A stretch of DNA of 64,000 nt from Crocinitomicaceae bacterium (lineage in GTDB: Bacteria > Bacteroidota > Bacteroidia > Flavobacteriales_D > Crocinitomicaceae), in the NCBI GenBank assembly GCA_030830895.1, contig JAURMC010000013.1:62001-126000 (forward strand), in the 5' to 3' direction. Below, piece by piece: positions 9,370-19,123 of the stretch. The notes under the pieces were generated by a model that worked only from the letters and a program-made list of their open reading frames with translations, searched no databases and had not been told where the DNA came from. The translations under genes were made by a program, and so were the position numbers. Within the stretch, counting starts at the first letter, position 1. Every line of letters begins with the position of its first letter.

Positions 9370-9400
9370 TTGTATTTCGAGGCATAAAAATGTACATTCG
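9370..9400 (+). promoter_or_regulatory. Promoter of the glycine-rich T9SS gene
   Basis: TTG (9370-9372), a 20-base gap, then TACATTCG (9393-9400), one mismatch to TAnnTTTG. The box ends 15 bases before the ATG at 9416. Confidence 0.5.
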
Positions 9401-9415
9401 TTTAAAATTTAGCAC

Positions 9416-11755
9416 ATGAAAAATCGGTTGTTCTTAATAGTATTCTTGCTTTTTTTGGTTAGTAATGTATTCTCTCAATGCGAAATTATTTATGTAACTT
9501 CTAGTGGTTTACCAACTGGTGTTGGGTCACAAAACGATCCAATGGATTTGACAACTGCACTAACAACTGCCCCAAACGGCAGCTACATTAGAGTGGCCAC
9601 AGGAACTTATATCATACACAATACCTTAACATTGAATGGTCAACATGTGGTGATTGAAGGTGGGTTTATAGACACAATGGCTTGGACTAAAACAAGTTTA
9701 GCGGGGGCCACAACTATTTATAGATCTAACCTAAATCCTATAGGGCCTAGTAATGCACTGCGTTTATCTGCATTTGAATTAGTTAATATTAGCGGCTTTC
9801 GTTTTCAGGACATTACTATTCAAACAGCGAACGCAAATGTGCCCACACAGGCTGAACCCTTTGGGGTTTCCGTGTATGCGGTCTATTTAGATAGCTGTTC
9901 TTCATATGATTTCGTGCGGTGTCAATTATTGGCGGGTAATGCCGGGGCAGGGCTACCTGGTACCGCAGGAGTTAATGGTGCTAATGGAGGCAATGGCGCT
10001 CAAGGTGGGCCGGGTAGTTGTGATGGAGGAACTTGTACATTTAGTAGTGGTAATGCCGGTGGTTTTGGTGGCGCAGGCGGTCAGGGGGGAGGCGGTGTCC
10101 CGGGAGGAAGTGGAGGCGCACAACAAACTGGAAATTCAAATCCAGGGTCTCCAGGTATTGCCGGGACGGGAAGAAATGGAGGTTCTGGAGCCGGAGGAGG
10201 AGCTGGAGGGGATGAATGCTCTTCTAATAACGCGGGACTAGGTGCCGTTGGCGGTGCTTCTGCATGTGCCCCCGGCGGAGTTGGTGGAAATAAAGGAAAT
10301 GAAGGAGATCCAGGAGGAAATGGAACCGCAGGAGGAAATGGGGCTGTTGGTGCCACAGGTATGGCAGGTGCAAATGGGCCTTTGGGCACAAACCAATCTG
10401 GGTTTTGGGTTCCGGGAGCACAAGCGGCCAATGGAATGGATGGATGTGGTGGCTCAGGAGGGGGCTCCGGAGGAGGAGGAGGTCGTCAAACGTGTGCATT
10501 CTGCGACAATGGACCTGGCAATGGTGGTTCTGGTGGCGGGGGTGGAGGACAAGGCGGCGGCGGCGGCGGCGGTGGATACGGAGCCGGTAGTTCTTTTGGA
10601 TTATATGTAAACTTTAACGGTTCTAATGGAAAATTATTAGATTGCTATATTCAAGCCGGAGCTGGTGGAATTGGAGGAGTTGGTGGAAACGGAGGGGTTG
10701 GTGGAAATGGAGGGATTGGTGGAGGAATTCAAGCTACGTGTTCTTCAGAAATTGGTGATGGCGGAGCAGGTGGAACAGGAGGAGCAGGAGGAGCAGGCGG
10801 AAATGGTGGCAACGGCTCGAATGGAATAAGCCAAGCCGTATTAATTGTAGCCGGCGATACACTTTTAAATCAAATTGACACATTTAACCTACAGGGTCAG
10901 CCTGAAATACATGTGTCTTATGCACTTTGCTCTAACGCCACTATGACTGCTGAGGCTATTGCAGCAAACAATGTGGTTTGGGGAATAAGCACACCATTTT
11001 CAGTTATAAATAGCATTACAAATCCCACTAGTTTTGTAAATGGGTCTTCAGGATACACAACCATTGATGCACAAGTAGATTCATTGGTTTCGACCACATA
11101 CCGTGATTTCATATATATCGGTTGCGCAAGTCAAACCAGCGAATCTACCCAAACCATATGCCAAGGTGACCAAGTATTGTTTAACGGACAATATTACAAC
11201 CAAACAGGAGACTATACGGCAACCTATACGACCATAGACGGATGTGACAGCATCGTGACGCTGCATTTGTTTATTGATCAAATCACCAATACCGTTTCTA
11301 TTAATCCTACAAATGGAATGGAACTCTTGTGTTCAATCACAACAGGATTAACCTATCAATGGATGAACTGCACAACAGGCGCTGTTCTACCTGGTGCTAA
11401 TGGCACTTCGCTTTTAGTAACACAGAACGGGGCCTATGCGGTGATAAGCACCAATAACACTGGATGTTCTGATACCTCAAATTGTGTTACCATCAATAAC
11501 ATTGGTTTATATGAATTGTCTTCAGCACCGTTTAGCGTGTCACCCAATCCGGTGGTTAGCGAACTAAGTATACGCTTCGTAACAGATTTTTCTGGACAAC
11601 TAACGATTACCGATATGGGAGGAAAAGTACTGTTCGAATCCCTAGTAATTAATCAAAAAGAAGTCAACACCTTCTTAGATGCACCACAAGGTATTTATTT
11701 CGTAAATGCAACGGATGAGCAAGGAGTAAAAACGGTTCGAATTTTAAAATTGTAA
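9416..11755 (+). CDS. Secreted glycine-rich repeat protein with T9SS type A sorting domain
   Basis: 779 residues. A signal peptide (1-20, ending VFSQ) is followed by a region (about 22-170) that looks like the start of a parallel beta-helix, as in pectate lyase-like surface proteins (DPMDLTTAL, VVIEGGF). Residues 174-470 are dominated by Gly with Ala, Asn and Ser in GG-x and GNGG-x patterns, broken at about 392-415. Scattered cysteine pairs occur in the Gly-rich part. A further domain follows with ICQGDQVLFNGQYY and DGCDSIVTL, a motif common in Bacteroidota exoproteins. The end (about 700-779) is a T9SS type A sorting domain (VSPNPV, PQGIYFV). It is probably a cell-surface structural or adhesin protein. 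Base composition is locally GC-rich because of Gly codons. Confidence 0.8.
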   Translation: MKNRLFLIVFLLFLVSNVFSQCEIIYVTSSGLPTGVGSQNDPMDLTTALTTAPNGSYIRVATGTYIIHNTLTLNGQHVVIEGGFIDTMAWTKTSLAGATTIYRSNLNPIGPSNALRLSAFELVNISGFRFQDITIQTANANVPTQAEPFGVSVYAVYLDSCSSYDFVRCQLLAGNAGAGLPGTAGVNGANGGNGAQGGPGSCDGGTCTFSSGNAGGFGGAGGQGGGGVPGGSGGAQQTGNSNPGSPGIAGTGRNGGSGAGGGAGGDECSSNNAGLGAVGGASACAPGGVGGNKGNEGDPGGNGTAGGNGAVGATGMAGANGPLGTNQSGFWVPGAQAANGMDGCGGSGGGSGGGGGRQTCAFCDNGPGNGGSGGGGGGQGGGGGGGGYGAGSSFGLYVNFNGSNGKLLDCYIQAGAGGIGGVGGNGGVGGNGGIGGGIQATCSSEIGDGGAGGTGGAGGAGGNGGNGSNGISQAVLIVAGDTLLNQIDTFNLQGQPEIHVSYALCSNATMTAEAIAANNVVWGISTPFSVINSITNPTSFVNGSSGYTTIDAQVDSLVSTTYRDFIYIGCASQTSESTQTICQGDQVLFNGQYYNQTGDYTATYTTIDGCDSIVTLHLFIDQITNTVSINPTNGMELLCSITTGLTYQWMNCTTGAVLPGANGTSLLVTQNGAYAVISTNNTGCSDTSNCVTINNIGLYELSSAPFSVSPNPVVSELSIRFVTDFSGQLTITDMGGKVLFESLVINQKEVNTFLDAPQGIYFVNATDEQGVKTVRILKL

Positions 11756-11773
11756 TACGATTTACATAGATAT

Positions 11774-11797
11774 GAAAAACGCCCTTGGGGCGTGTTT
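11774..11797. terminator. Bidirectional terminator hairpin
   Basis: ACGCCC-TTG-GGGCGT is a perfect 6-base-pair stem (11779-11793), with an A-run on the left and GTTTG on the right. It lies between two convergent genes, so it can serve both the glycine-rich gene and the AIM24-family gene, although the T-tracts are short. Confidence 0.65.
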
Positions 11798-11811
11798 GAG
11801 TTTGTGGGTTG

Positions 11812-12606
11812 TTATCTACCGTCTCCGTCGATCAGGTTTCCTAAACCTCCAAGTAGACCTGTTCCCTCTTCTTTTCGGGTACCTGTGCTATAGGCTAATA
11901 TTCTTGATGCAAGTCGTGAAACGGGTAAACTTTGTAACCACACCTCTCCTGGACCGGTAAGCGTAGCAAAAAATAATCCTTCACCCCCAAACAAGGTATT
12001 TTTTATTCCCCCTACAAACTGAATGTCATAGTCAATGGTTTGGGTGTAGGCTACAATACATCCGGTATCAATGCGCAAGGTTTCTCCAGTGTTCAGGGTT
12101 CGTTTCATAACGTATCCACCCGCATGACAAAAAGCCAATCCATCACCTTCTAGTTTTTGCATAATAAACCCTTCTCCTCCAAAAAGTCCAGTACCTAACT
12201 TTCTTTGAAACTCTATTCCAATAGAAACGCCTTTAGCAGCGACAAGGAAGGAATCTTTTTGACAGATTATTTTTCCTCCATATTGTTGTAAGTCGATGGG
12301 AATGATTTTACCTGGATAAGGGGAGGCAAAGGCAACTTTTGCTTTTCCTGAACCTGTATGCGTGAAGGCAGTCATGAACAGGCTTTCTCCTGTTAATAAA
12401 CGTTTACCCGCACCCCATAATTTGTTCATGAATCCGCTTTGCTGCCGTGAACCATCACCAAAAATAGTTTCCATTTGTATCCCGGGATCCATATACATAA
12501 AAGAACCAGATTCAGCAATGGCTGTTTCTTGTGGATCAAGTTCAATTTCCACCATCTGCATTTCTTCGCCGTGGATGTAATAATCGATTTCGTGGTTACT
12601 TTTCAT
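11812..12606 (-). CDS. AIM24/TIGR00266-family protein
   Basis: 264 residues without signal peptide or membrane segment. The opening IDYYIHGEEMQMVEIEL, the block ESGSFMYMDPGIQMET and several FGGEGF/LFGGEGLFF repeats are typical of the AIM24 (TIGR00266) family, a beta-rich trimeric fold. The family has no established biochemical role in bacteria; the yeast homologue affects mitochondrial inner-membrane organisation. It appears to be a single-gene unit between a bidirectional terminator and pth. Confidence 0.85.
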   Translation of the reverse strand: MKSNHEIDYYIHGEEMQMVEIELDPQETAIAESGSFMYMDPGIQMETIFGDGSRQQSGFMNKLWGAGKRLLTGESLFMTAFTHTGSGKAKVAFASPYPGKIIPIDLQQYGGKIICQKDSFLVAAKGVSIGIEFQRKLGTGLFGGEGFIMQKLEGDGLAFCHAGGYVMKRTLNTGETLRIDTGCIVAYTQTIDYDIQFVGGIKNTLFGGEGLFFATLTGPGEVWLQSLPVSRLASRILAYSTGTRKEEGTGLLGGLGNLIDGDGR

Positions 12607-12685
12607 ATTCTATAATAATTTACTTGTGAAGTTAATGTTGCAATAGTAAACAATCAGTGAGGATATGTTAATTCTTGTGAATGTC

Positions 12686-13249
12686 TTATTTCCCGTTGTA
12701 ATTTGTCATAGCCAATTGAAGTCCAATCAAACAAAACGCCTCACAGGCTTCAGAGGCAAGTTCAATGCGTTCCTGCAACGTTACCTGTTCATCCTTGGCC
12801 CATTTTCCGAGCACATAATCCGATTGTCTTCCTTTCGGGAAATCACTTCCAATACCAAAGCGTAGACGTGCATATGCCGTAGTCTGTAGGGTGAGCTGAA
12901 TGTCTTTCAGTCCATTATGTCCCCCATCTGAGCCAGAGCCCTTTAGCCTAATTGTTCCGAATGGCAAGGCTAAATCATCGGTTACTACTAAGAGGTTTTC
13001 TATTTGGATTTGTTCTTTTTGCAACCAATAATTCACGGCTTTTCCAGACAAATTCATAAATGTGGTGGGTTTAATTAATACCACCTGTTTTCCACGTAGT
13101 TTTATATTGGCTCGGTAGGCCCCGCGATCTAATGAAAAAGGCCCCTCGTGTTTTTTAGCTAGGGCCTCTAACACACTAAATCCAATGTTGTGACGCGTGT
13201 CTTCATACTCGGCTCCAGGATTCCCAAGTCCTACCAATAGAAATTTCAT
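12686..13249 (-). CDS. pth: Peptidyl-tRNA hydrolase
   Basis: 187 residues. It cleaves peptidyl-tRNAs dropped by the ribosome and recycles the tRNA. LVGLGNPGAEYEDTRHNIG contains Asn10 and catalytic His20; VTDDLALPFGTIRL with the family Asp and GSDGGHNGLKDI are present. Length equals the family norm. The start ATG at 13249 lies 4 bases after a TAATTTTA box on the minus strand. Confidence 0.95.
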   Translation of the reverse strand: MKFLLVGLGNPGAEYEDTRHNIGFSVLEALAKKHEGPFSLDRGAYRANIKLRGKQVVLIKPTTFMNLSGKAVNYWLQKEQIQIENLLVVTDDLALPFGTIRLKGSGSDGGHNGLKDIQLTLQTTAYARLRFGIGSDFPKGRQSDYVLGKWAKDEQVTLQERIELASEACEAFCLIGLQLAMTNYNGK

Positions 13250-13253
13250 GTGA

Positions 13254-13261
13254 TAAAATTA
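13254..13261 (-). promoter_or_regulatory. -7-like box TAATTTTA abutting pth
   Basis: Minus strand, one mismatch (last base A for G) to TAnnTTTG. Four bases separate it from the ATG, matching the leaderless pattern seen elsewhere here. Confidence 0.35.
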
Positions 13262-13292
13262 ATCAAAAGATGTGCGCTGTAGCTAAAAACGC

Positions 13293-15716
13293 TTATCGAA
13301 TCAAATGAAAAAACCCACTGTAGGTTTGGTTCTTTTCCGTAAGGGTTAATGCATAGAAATATATTCCATCTGTTAATTCTCCCCCATCCCAATTGTTCGC
13401 ATATCCCGATTGTTCAAATACCACAGCGCCCCAACGGTTAAGTATGAGCAACTGGTTTTCTGGATAAAAATCCAAGTATTCAAAGGCAAGAAAATCGTTC
13501 TTTCCATCATTATTTGGAGTTATTACATTCGGGGTTGATACCTCAGCAGGGACAACCAAAAATGGAGCACAAAGCGTATCAACACATCCAACGGCATCTT
13601 GAACGGCCAAACACAACACATGGTTGGCCGGTGCTAAGTAAAGGTTATTCCATTGTGGAGAAAGACTAACAACGCTATCATCTAAACTCCAGACCCATTG
13701 CTGTATAAGTGATACTGGCGAGGTGCTTTGGTCTTGAAAACTTGCCTCTATTCCAGCCACCACCGGACTTGGATTAACCACATATGCTGCCGTTGGATTA
13801 CTATAAACGCTTACTTGGAATGTGGTGGTGTCGGATGTACAACCATTCCCTTCTGCATAAGCATTATAAGAAAAAGTAATAGGTGCATTGTTCGTACTTT
13901 GAGTAATATAAAACGGGCCCTGTCCACTTTGCCCTTCGCCGTAATAATATGCAGTTCCGTTTGGTAAACATGAATTTAAATCAATGAGTGCTGTTTCACC
14001 CGAACAAATCACAGAATCATAAACCAAATCAATGTCGGTTGCAGGGATAATAGGCAGGGTTTCAAATCCAATATTTGTAATTACAGAGCCACAAGCATCC
14101 GTAATCACTGGTGGCGGAATATTTAATACGGTGAACATAGAATCACAATATATCGGACAGGTTGGAACGGTAAGGCTAAACAGGTGATTTGTTGATCCGG
14201 CACCACATCCCGTATTGGTACCTGTAACTACAGTATCGTTGGTCCAAGGGTGTGTAAAGGTATATGGAGCAACACCATAGCGGGCATACCCCCGAACAGA
14301 AATTTCGCAATCATTCGAACACTGAGGTGTTTGGGTTGCATACCATTCCGCCCCATAAGTTTCGGGGGTCCTTCCATAAACCACTACCCGAAATGGCCAT
14401 AGGGTAGTAAAGGGATCGTATCGTATATATGTGATGTTACATCCCGCACCCAGGTTATATCTCCCCAAATGATACCGTACATAAAATTGTGTAGGACTAC
14501 AAGATTCTGGAATACAGCAAATCAAAGGTGACATCATATTAAAACTATCTAAATAGGCCGTTCCAGCAGTACCCGCAGTTGGTCCAGTAACAGTAAATGT
14601 TTGAGAGCTCCCACAGGGCCCACTAAAGTACATCACCCCTTGGTTCATGGTTGCTGCGGTCCATGGATCGGCGTAAAAGCTGGCTGTCACATATACTCCT
14701 GTTACAGTTACCCCACCGGGTATCGTTGCTTGAATGCTATCTATATTATACGCAGGCGAAAGACAGGAATTCATGTATCCGCCACCCCATATTGTAGTTG
14801 GCCCCCCCACTAGAGGATCAATCGTAACCGGATAGGTTCGTTCTGAGTCATTCATCCAATCGGAACGTATGGCCACCGTAAGCTCATAAGTATTCCCTTC
14901 GGCTAGTGGCTTGAACTGTATCAAACCGTTGTGGTATTTCATGGAGGCATCATAGGCAAGCGGAGCGAAGATTTTTCCGCAAGGATCCTTGGTTTTGCTA
15001 TTAATAATGACAATGTCTGCCCCGTATGCCATACCATCTATGAACAAGGCCCCGCTAGCACCACGTATGGTCATGTCTTCGAATCCTATGACCTCATGAG
15101 GTACATATTGTAGCTCGTAACCCTCTGGTAGCTCGATATGTTCTGTGGTGATGAAATATGGTTCTTCTCCCAGGTTCACGGGATCAGATACGACAAGGTT
15201 GCTTTTGACCCGATCTTCTGTAAACAGCAGTTGCTGCGTATATGGCCCTAAAGGCAGGCTACAGCCACTTTTATTTACATGATCTTTGTCTAAAACCATG
15301 GGATATGCTTGGCCATTTACTCGACGGTTTATTCCCATACGCAAACTGGTTCCTTCCTCATCTAGGCTGATGCTATAAGATCCATTTGGATATAATGCCG
15401 TTGGAAACTGTTGTGCTGCAGCGGCCCACTTTGATCCTGAGTATGTTAATGTAGGATCAATGGGTAATAAATTTCCTTGCTGATCGGCATAATGAATTGC
15501 CTTTTTACTGAAAACCCCTTTTGTATTTCCATGATCATCAACAAATTGACTAGAGAATAATGTTCTTTTAGAAGATAATTCGGTCCATTGAATGGACTTA
15601 TCTTCTACTAATTTTTCTGCGGCATTTGGAGCCAGGGGAGTGCCAAGGGAAAACACTTGAGAAAAGGCGTGGCTCGATAAGGTTAAGAGTAGTAGTAGGT
15701 AGTAGGTTTTTTTCAT
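13293..15716 (-). CDS. Large secreted protein with T9SS type B (gliding-motility-associated) C-terminal domain
   Basis: 807 residues with signal peptide 1-19 (ending AFSQ). The middle part has beta-sandwich-type sequence with many Cys, Thr and Tyr. A PKD-like segment occurs near 640-710 (ASFQDQSTSPVSLIQQWVWSLDD). The final 85 residues match the CHU_C / gliding motility-associated C-terminal domain: VITPNNDGKNDFL, LLILNRWGAVVFE, NNWDGG and DGIYFY. This predicts type IX export and surface attachment. The catalytic or binding role of the body is unknown. The start overlaps the stop of the upstream membrane-protein gene by 4 bases. Confidence 0.8.
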   Translation of the reverse strand: MKKTYYLLLLLTLSSHAFSQVFSLGTPLAPNAAEKLVEDKSIQWTELSSKRTLFSSQFVDDHGNTKGVFSKKAIHYADQQGNLLPIDPTLTYSGSKWAAAAQQFPTALYPNGSYSISLDEEGTSLRMGINRRVNGQAYPMVLDKDHVNKSGCSLPLGPYTQQLLFTEDRVKSNLVVSDPVNLGEEPYFITTEHIELPEGYELQYVPHEVIGFEDMTIRGASGALFIDGMAYGADIVIINSKTKDPCGKIFAPLAYDASMKYHNGLIQFKPLAEGNTYELTVAIRSDWMNDSERTYPVTIDPLVGGPTTIWGGGYMNSCLSPAYNIDSIQATIPGGVTVTGVYVTASFYADPWTAATMNQGVMYFSGPCGSSQTFTVTGPTAGTAGTAYLDSFNMMSPLICCIPESCSPTQFYVRYHLGRYNLGAGCNITYIRYDPFTTLWPFRVVVYGRTPETYGAEWYATQTPQCSNDCEISVRGYARYGVAPYTFTHPWTNDTVVTGTNTGCGAGSTNHLFSLTVPTCPIYCDSMFTVLNIPPPVITDACGSVITNIGFETLPIIPATDIDLVYDSVICSGETALIDLNSCLPNGTAYYYGEGQSGQGPFYITQSTNNAPITFSYNAYAEGNGCTSDTTTFQVSVYSNPTAAYVVNPSPVVAGIEASFQDQSTSPVSLIQQWVWSLDDSVVSLSPQWNNLYLAPANHVLCLAVQDAVGCVDTLCAPFLVVPAEVSTPNVITPNNDGKNDFLAFEYLDFYPENQLLILNRWGAVVFEQSGYANNWDGGELTDGIYFYALTLTEKNQTYSGFFHLIR

Positions 15717-16150
15717 TCGGTTCTAAACTCCTTGTGAATTACTTGACCTCCGCTTTTCCCTGTTTCATACCCAAGGTATAACACGGCTACAAAGAAAGCC
15801 CCAATGGCCCAGAGGAGGTATTGTTGAAACTTGTTTTTTGCCCAAGAAGCCCACAGGGCAAGCAAGGATAATAAGCCCAGCCCATACATGACGAGTGCAA
15901 ACAACTCAGCTTTTTCTTCGTGTTCATGCGCCCAGTGGTGGGTGGTTTTTGGATAAATACCCTCAATTGCTTCTTCTGCTCTCTCCCCAGTATTCATGGA
16001 AAGAAATGCACCAACCGCAGAGAGAATAAAGAGGAAATAGCCGGCGCGCTTAAGTATTTCAGATTTGAAATAAACCCCCAGCAACAAAATAATGATTCCT
16101 GCTAAAGGAAATAATAGGGGCAGGTGATTTATTAAGTTATGAAGATACAC
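15713..16150 (-). CDS. Small polytopic membrane protein, DUF2231-like
   Basis: 145 residues with four hydrophobic helices (about 10-28, 35-53, 84-103, 110-130). It starts with GTG at 16150; NHLPLLFPLAG and the His-rich HHWAHEHEEKAE loop resemble DUF2231-like proteins whose conserved histidines may bind heme. That link is tentative. It is translationally coupled (4-base overlap) to the large T9SS type B protein, which may be chance packing. Confidence 0.6.
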   Translation of the reverse strand: MYLHNLINHLPLLFPLAGIIILLLGVYFKSEILKRAGYFLFILSAVGAFLSMNTGERAEEAIEGIYPKTTHHWAHEHEEKAELFALVMYGLGLLSLLALWASWAKNKFQQYLLWAIGAFFVAVLYLGYETGKSGGQVIHKEFRTE

Positions 16151-16229
16151 GGACTAAATTTAAGCACAAGGTAATAAATAAATTATAAAACACGCCCTAT
16201 TTATTATAGAGATTTTCAAGTCAAAAAGC

Positions 16230-16237
16230 TATTTTTG
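16230..16237 (+). promoter_or_regulatory. -7 box TATTTTTG abutting asnS
   Basis: Perfect match to TAnnTTTG. Five bases separate it from the ATG at 16243, implying a leaderless or nearly leaderless asnS transcript. Confidence 0.55.
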
Positions 16238-16242
16238 TCGGT

Positions 16243-17688
16243 ATGAAAACCTCATCAATTAAAGAAATAATTCATAAAGGTCGTGGCCTAATAGGGTCGG
16301 AGGTAACAGTTAGGGGCTGGGTAAGGGCATTCCGAAGTAATCGATTCATTCAAATCAACGACGGTTCCTGTCAAGGAAACCTGCAAGCAGTAATTGATTT
16401 TACCGCCTTTCCAGAAGACCTTATCCGTCAAATTTCTACCGCAGCGGCTATATGCCTTGAGGGTGCTTTAGTGGAGTCTATCGGTTCAGGACAATCTGTA
16501 GAACTAGAAGTTAAGTCGCTAACGGTGATTGGTGCTGCCCCGGCAGATGAGGTACAAAAAACAGTGATGCAGCCTAAGCGGCACAGCCTGGAATTCTTAA
16601 GAGAACAAGCGCATTTTAGATTCAGAACAAACACCTTTGGTGCGGTATTTCGAATCCGTCACGCGGTTTCCTATGCGATTCATAATTATTTTCACACAAA
16701 CGGATTTTACTACTTAAATACACCTATTATCACCTCTTCAGATGCGGAGGGCGCTGGGGAAATGTTTCGTGTTTCCACCTTGGATCCGGAGAATCCACCG
16801 CGAACCAAAGAAGGGGAAATCGATTATAGCCAGGACTTTTTTGGTAGACCGGTAAACCTAACTGTATCCGGTCAACTGGAAGCAGAGTTAGCGGCTTTAG
16901 CGCTTGGCAAGGTCTATACGTTTGGACCCACATTTCGCGCTGAAAACTCAAATACTTCGCGGCATTTAGCTGAATTTTGGATGATTGAGCCCGAAGTGGC
17001 ATTTAATGACCTCAACGCCAACATGGATTTAACAGAGGATTTCTTGAAGCACATTTGTCGTTTCGTACTGGAAACCTGTTCAGATGATTTAAAGTTTCTA
17101 AACGATCGAGAAGCGCAAGAGCAAAGTCAAAAGCCGCAGCATGAGCGAAACGAGTTAAGCTTAATCGAACGGCTCCAGTTTGTGATAGACAATCCATTTA
17201 AACGGCTCACCTATACGGAAGCCATCGAAGTGCTGAAGAATTCCAATCATTATAAAAAGAAGAAATTCCAATATGATGTGGCTTGGGGCATTGATTTACA
17301 AAGCGAGCATGAGCGCTATTTAGTAGAAAAAGAGTTTAAATGCCCGGTTATTTTGACCGATTATCCTGCCGAAATAAAGGCCTTTTATATGCGTGCCAAC
17401 GATGATGGTAAAACTGTAGCGGCCATGGATGTGTTATTCCCCGGAATTGGCGAAATCGTAGGAGGATCTCAGCGGGAAGAGCGCCTCGAGGTGTTGCAAG
17501 AAAAATGCGCAGCCTTTGGAATTCCCGAAGAAGAGTTGTGGTGGTATATGGATACCCGTAAAATCGGTTCTGTTCCACATGCTGGATTTGGATTAGGCCT
17601 TGAGCGTATGATCATGTTTGTAACGGGCATGACGAACATTCGCGATGTAATTCCGTTTCCTCGAACCCCACAGAATGCAGCATTTTAA
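16243..17688 (+). CDS. asnS: Asparaginyl-tRNA synthetase
   Basis: 481 residues, class IIb. An N-terminal OB-fold anticodon domain (about 17-110, VTVRGWVRAFRS) is followed by the catalytic domain. Motif 2 is FGPTFRAENSNTSRHLAEFW and motif 3 is GFGLGLERMIMF. The AENSNTSRHLAEF stretch separates AsnRS from AspRS. Its TAA overlaps the ATG of rpoN by one base, so the two are translated from one message. Confidence 0.96.
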   Translation: MKTSSIKEIIHKGRGLIGSEVTVRGWVRAFRSNRFIQINDGSCQGNLQAVIDFTAFPEDLIRQISTAAAICLEGALVESIGSGQSVELEVKSLTVIGAAPADEVQKTVMQPKRHSLEFLREQAHFRFRTNTFGAVFRIRHAVSYAIHNYFHTNGFYYLNTPIITSSDAEGAGEMFRVSTLDPENPPRTKEGEIDYSQDFFGRPVNLTVSGQLEAELAALALGKVYTFGPTFRAENSNTSRHLAEFWMIEPEVAFNDLNANMDLTEDFLKHICRFVLETCSDDLKFLNDREAQEQSQKPQHERNELSLIERLQFVIDNPFKRLTYTEAIEVLKNSNHYKKKKFQYDVAWGIDLQSEHERYLVEKEFKCPVILTDYPAEIKAFYMRANDDGKTVAAMDVLFPGIGEIVGGSQREERLEVLQEKCAAFGIPEEELWWYMDTRKIGSVPHAGFGLGLERMIMFVTGMTNIRDVIPFPRTPQNAAF

Positions 17689-19121
17689 TGGCGCTTAAGC
17701 AACATTTAACCCAACGGCAAGATTTACGGCTTTCGCCGCAGCAAATTCAATTAATGAAATTGCTTCAAATTCCTGCCGCAGAATTAGATCAACGCATTAA
17801 GCAAGAAATTGAAGAAAACCCAGCGTTAGAACAGGGGGATGAACAGGGTGAAGAATCCTTGGACCAGCAAGAACAGGACGGTGATGACGAGGCTTTTGAT
17901 TTTTCAGATTATTTTGACGACGACACCCCAGACTATAAAACACATGCAAATAATCAGTCAAAAGACGATGAGCAACGTGTGGTTCCGTTGTCGGGTGAAC
18001 AGTCGTTTCAAGACCGCTTGATTGAGCAATTGCAGCTGAACGACCTTACGGAAGATGAAGCCATTATCGCAGAAGTCATTGTGGGCAATTTAGACGAGTC
18101 AGGGTATTTGAATCGAACTTTAGAGGCCTTAGTAGACGACTTAGCCTTTCATTATAATGTGATTGTGGATGAGTTTACAATAGAAGGAGTATTGTATCAA
18201 ATACAGGAATTAGACCCTGCAGGCGTAGGCGCTAGAAACCTACAGGAATGTTTGGTATTACAAGAGCGCCGAAGACAGGACGGTGGAGAAACCAAGAAAT
18301 TAGCGCTGCGCATTTTGAAAGAGGGATTCGAGTATTTTACTAAAAAACACTATGACAAAATTATGGCAAAGCTTAAGATTGATGAAGATCAACTCAAGGA
18401 AGCCATGGATGAGATTTTGAAATTAAACCCCAAGCCTGGGGGTTCTACAAAAAGCAATGAGAAGGCGGTTCAGCAAATTATTCCGGATTTTATTTTGACG
18501 GAAAATGAAGGGGTGTTAGAATTAACGTTAAATTGGAGAAATACCCCAGACCTTAAATTAAGCAAAGAATATGAAGGTTTATTGCGATCCTATTCCGAAG
18601 GAGCTAAAACAACAAAGTCAGATAAGCAAGCGTTATCGTTTGTGCGACATAAGTTGGATTCAGCCAAGGGGTTTATAGACGCAATCAAACAGCGCCAAGA
18701 AACCTTGTTATTTACCATGAGTGCGATTTTGGATTATCAGCAGGCGTTTTTTTTAACGGGCGACAACGCGAAGTTAAAACCAATGATTTTAAAGGATATC
18801 GCCGAACTAGTACAAATGGACATTTCTACGATTTCACGCGTAGCGAACAGTAAATTTATTCAAACAAATCACGGGGTATATTCGTTAAAACACTTTTTCT
18901 CTGAATCACTTTCTACGGATAGCGGCGAGGAGGTTTCTACCCGCGAGGTGAAGCAAATTTTATTAGATGCAGTAGAGAAAGAAGACAAACGTTCTCCGCT
19001 GCCTGATGAGAAACTTATGGAAATTTTAAATGAAAAGGGGTATAACATTGCCCGTAGAACCATAGCAAAGTATCGCGAACAACTCAATATCCCAGTTGCG
19101 CGACTTCGTAAAGAACTGTAA
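17688..19121 (+). CDS. rpoN: RNA polymerase sigma-54 factor
   Basis: 477 residues. Region I is Gln/Leu-rich (LRLSPQQIQLMKLLQIPAAELDQRI) and ends with EIEENPALE. An acidic linker follows (about 45-95). The core-binding and DNA-binding domains include DPAGVGARNLQECL and DISTISRVANSKF (helix-turn-helix). The RpoN box ARRTIAKYREQL is at 455-466 and contacts the -24 element. It needs AAA+ activators, none of which are in this window. It is coupled to asnS. Confidence 0.96.
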   Translation: MALKQHLTQRQDLRLSPQQIQLMKLLQIPAAELDQRIKQEIEENPALEQGDEQGEESLDQQEQDGDDEAFDFSDYFDDDTPDYKTHANNQSKDDEQRVVPLSGEQSFQDRLIEQLQLNDLTEDEAIIAEVIVGNLDESGYLNRTLEALVDDLAFHYNVIVDEFTIEGVLYQIQELDPAGVGARNLQECLVLQERRRQDGGETKKLALRILKEGFEYFTKKHYDKIMAKLKIDEDQLKEAMDEILKLNPKPGGSTKSNEKAVQQIIPDFILTENEGVLELTLNWRNTPDLKLSKEYEGLLRSYSEGAKTTKSDKQALSFVRHKLDSAKGFIDAIKQRQETLLFTMSAILDYQQAFFLTGDNAKLKPMILKDIAELVQMDISTISRVANSKFIQTNHGVYSLKHFFSESLSTDSGEEVSTREVKQILLDAVEKEDKRSPLPDEKLMEILNEKGYNIARRTIAKYREQLNIPVARLRKEL

Positions 19122-19123
19122 CC

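Noticed and set aside
9906..10610. Long open frames in other frames and on the other strand of the glycine-rich gene
   Set aside because: Gly codons (GGN) make stop-poor GC-rich shadow frames; these have no starts in context, no family and unnatural Arg/Glu- or Pro/His-rich composition.
9416..11755. Glycine-rich repeats as a CRISPR array or tandem DNA repeat
   Set aside because: The repetition is imperfect at DNA level, has no spacer regularity, and follows one open reading frame.
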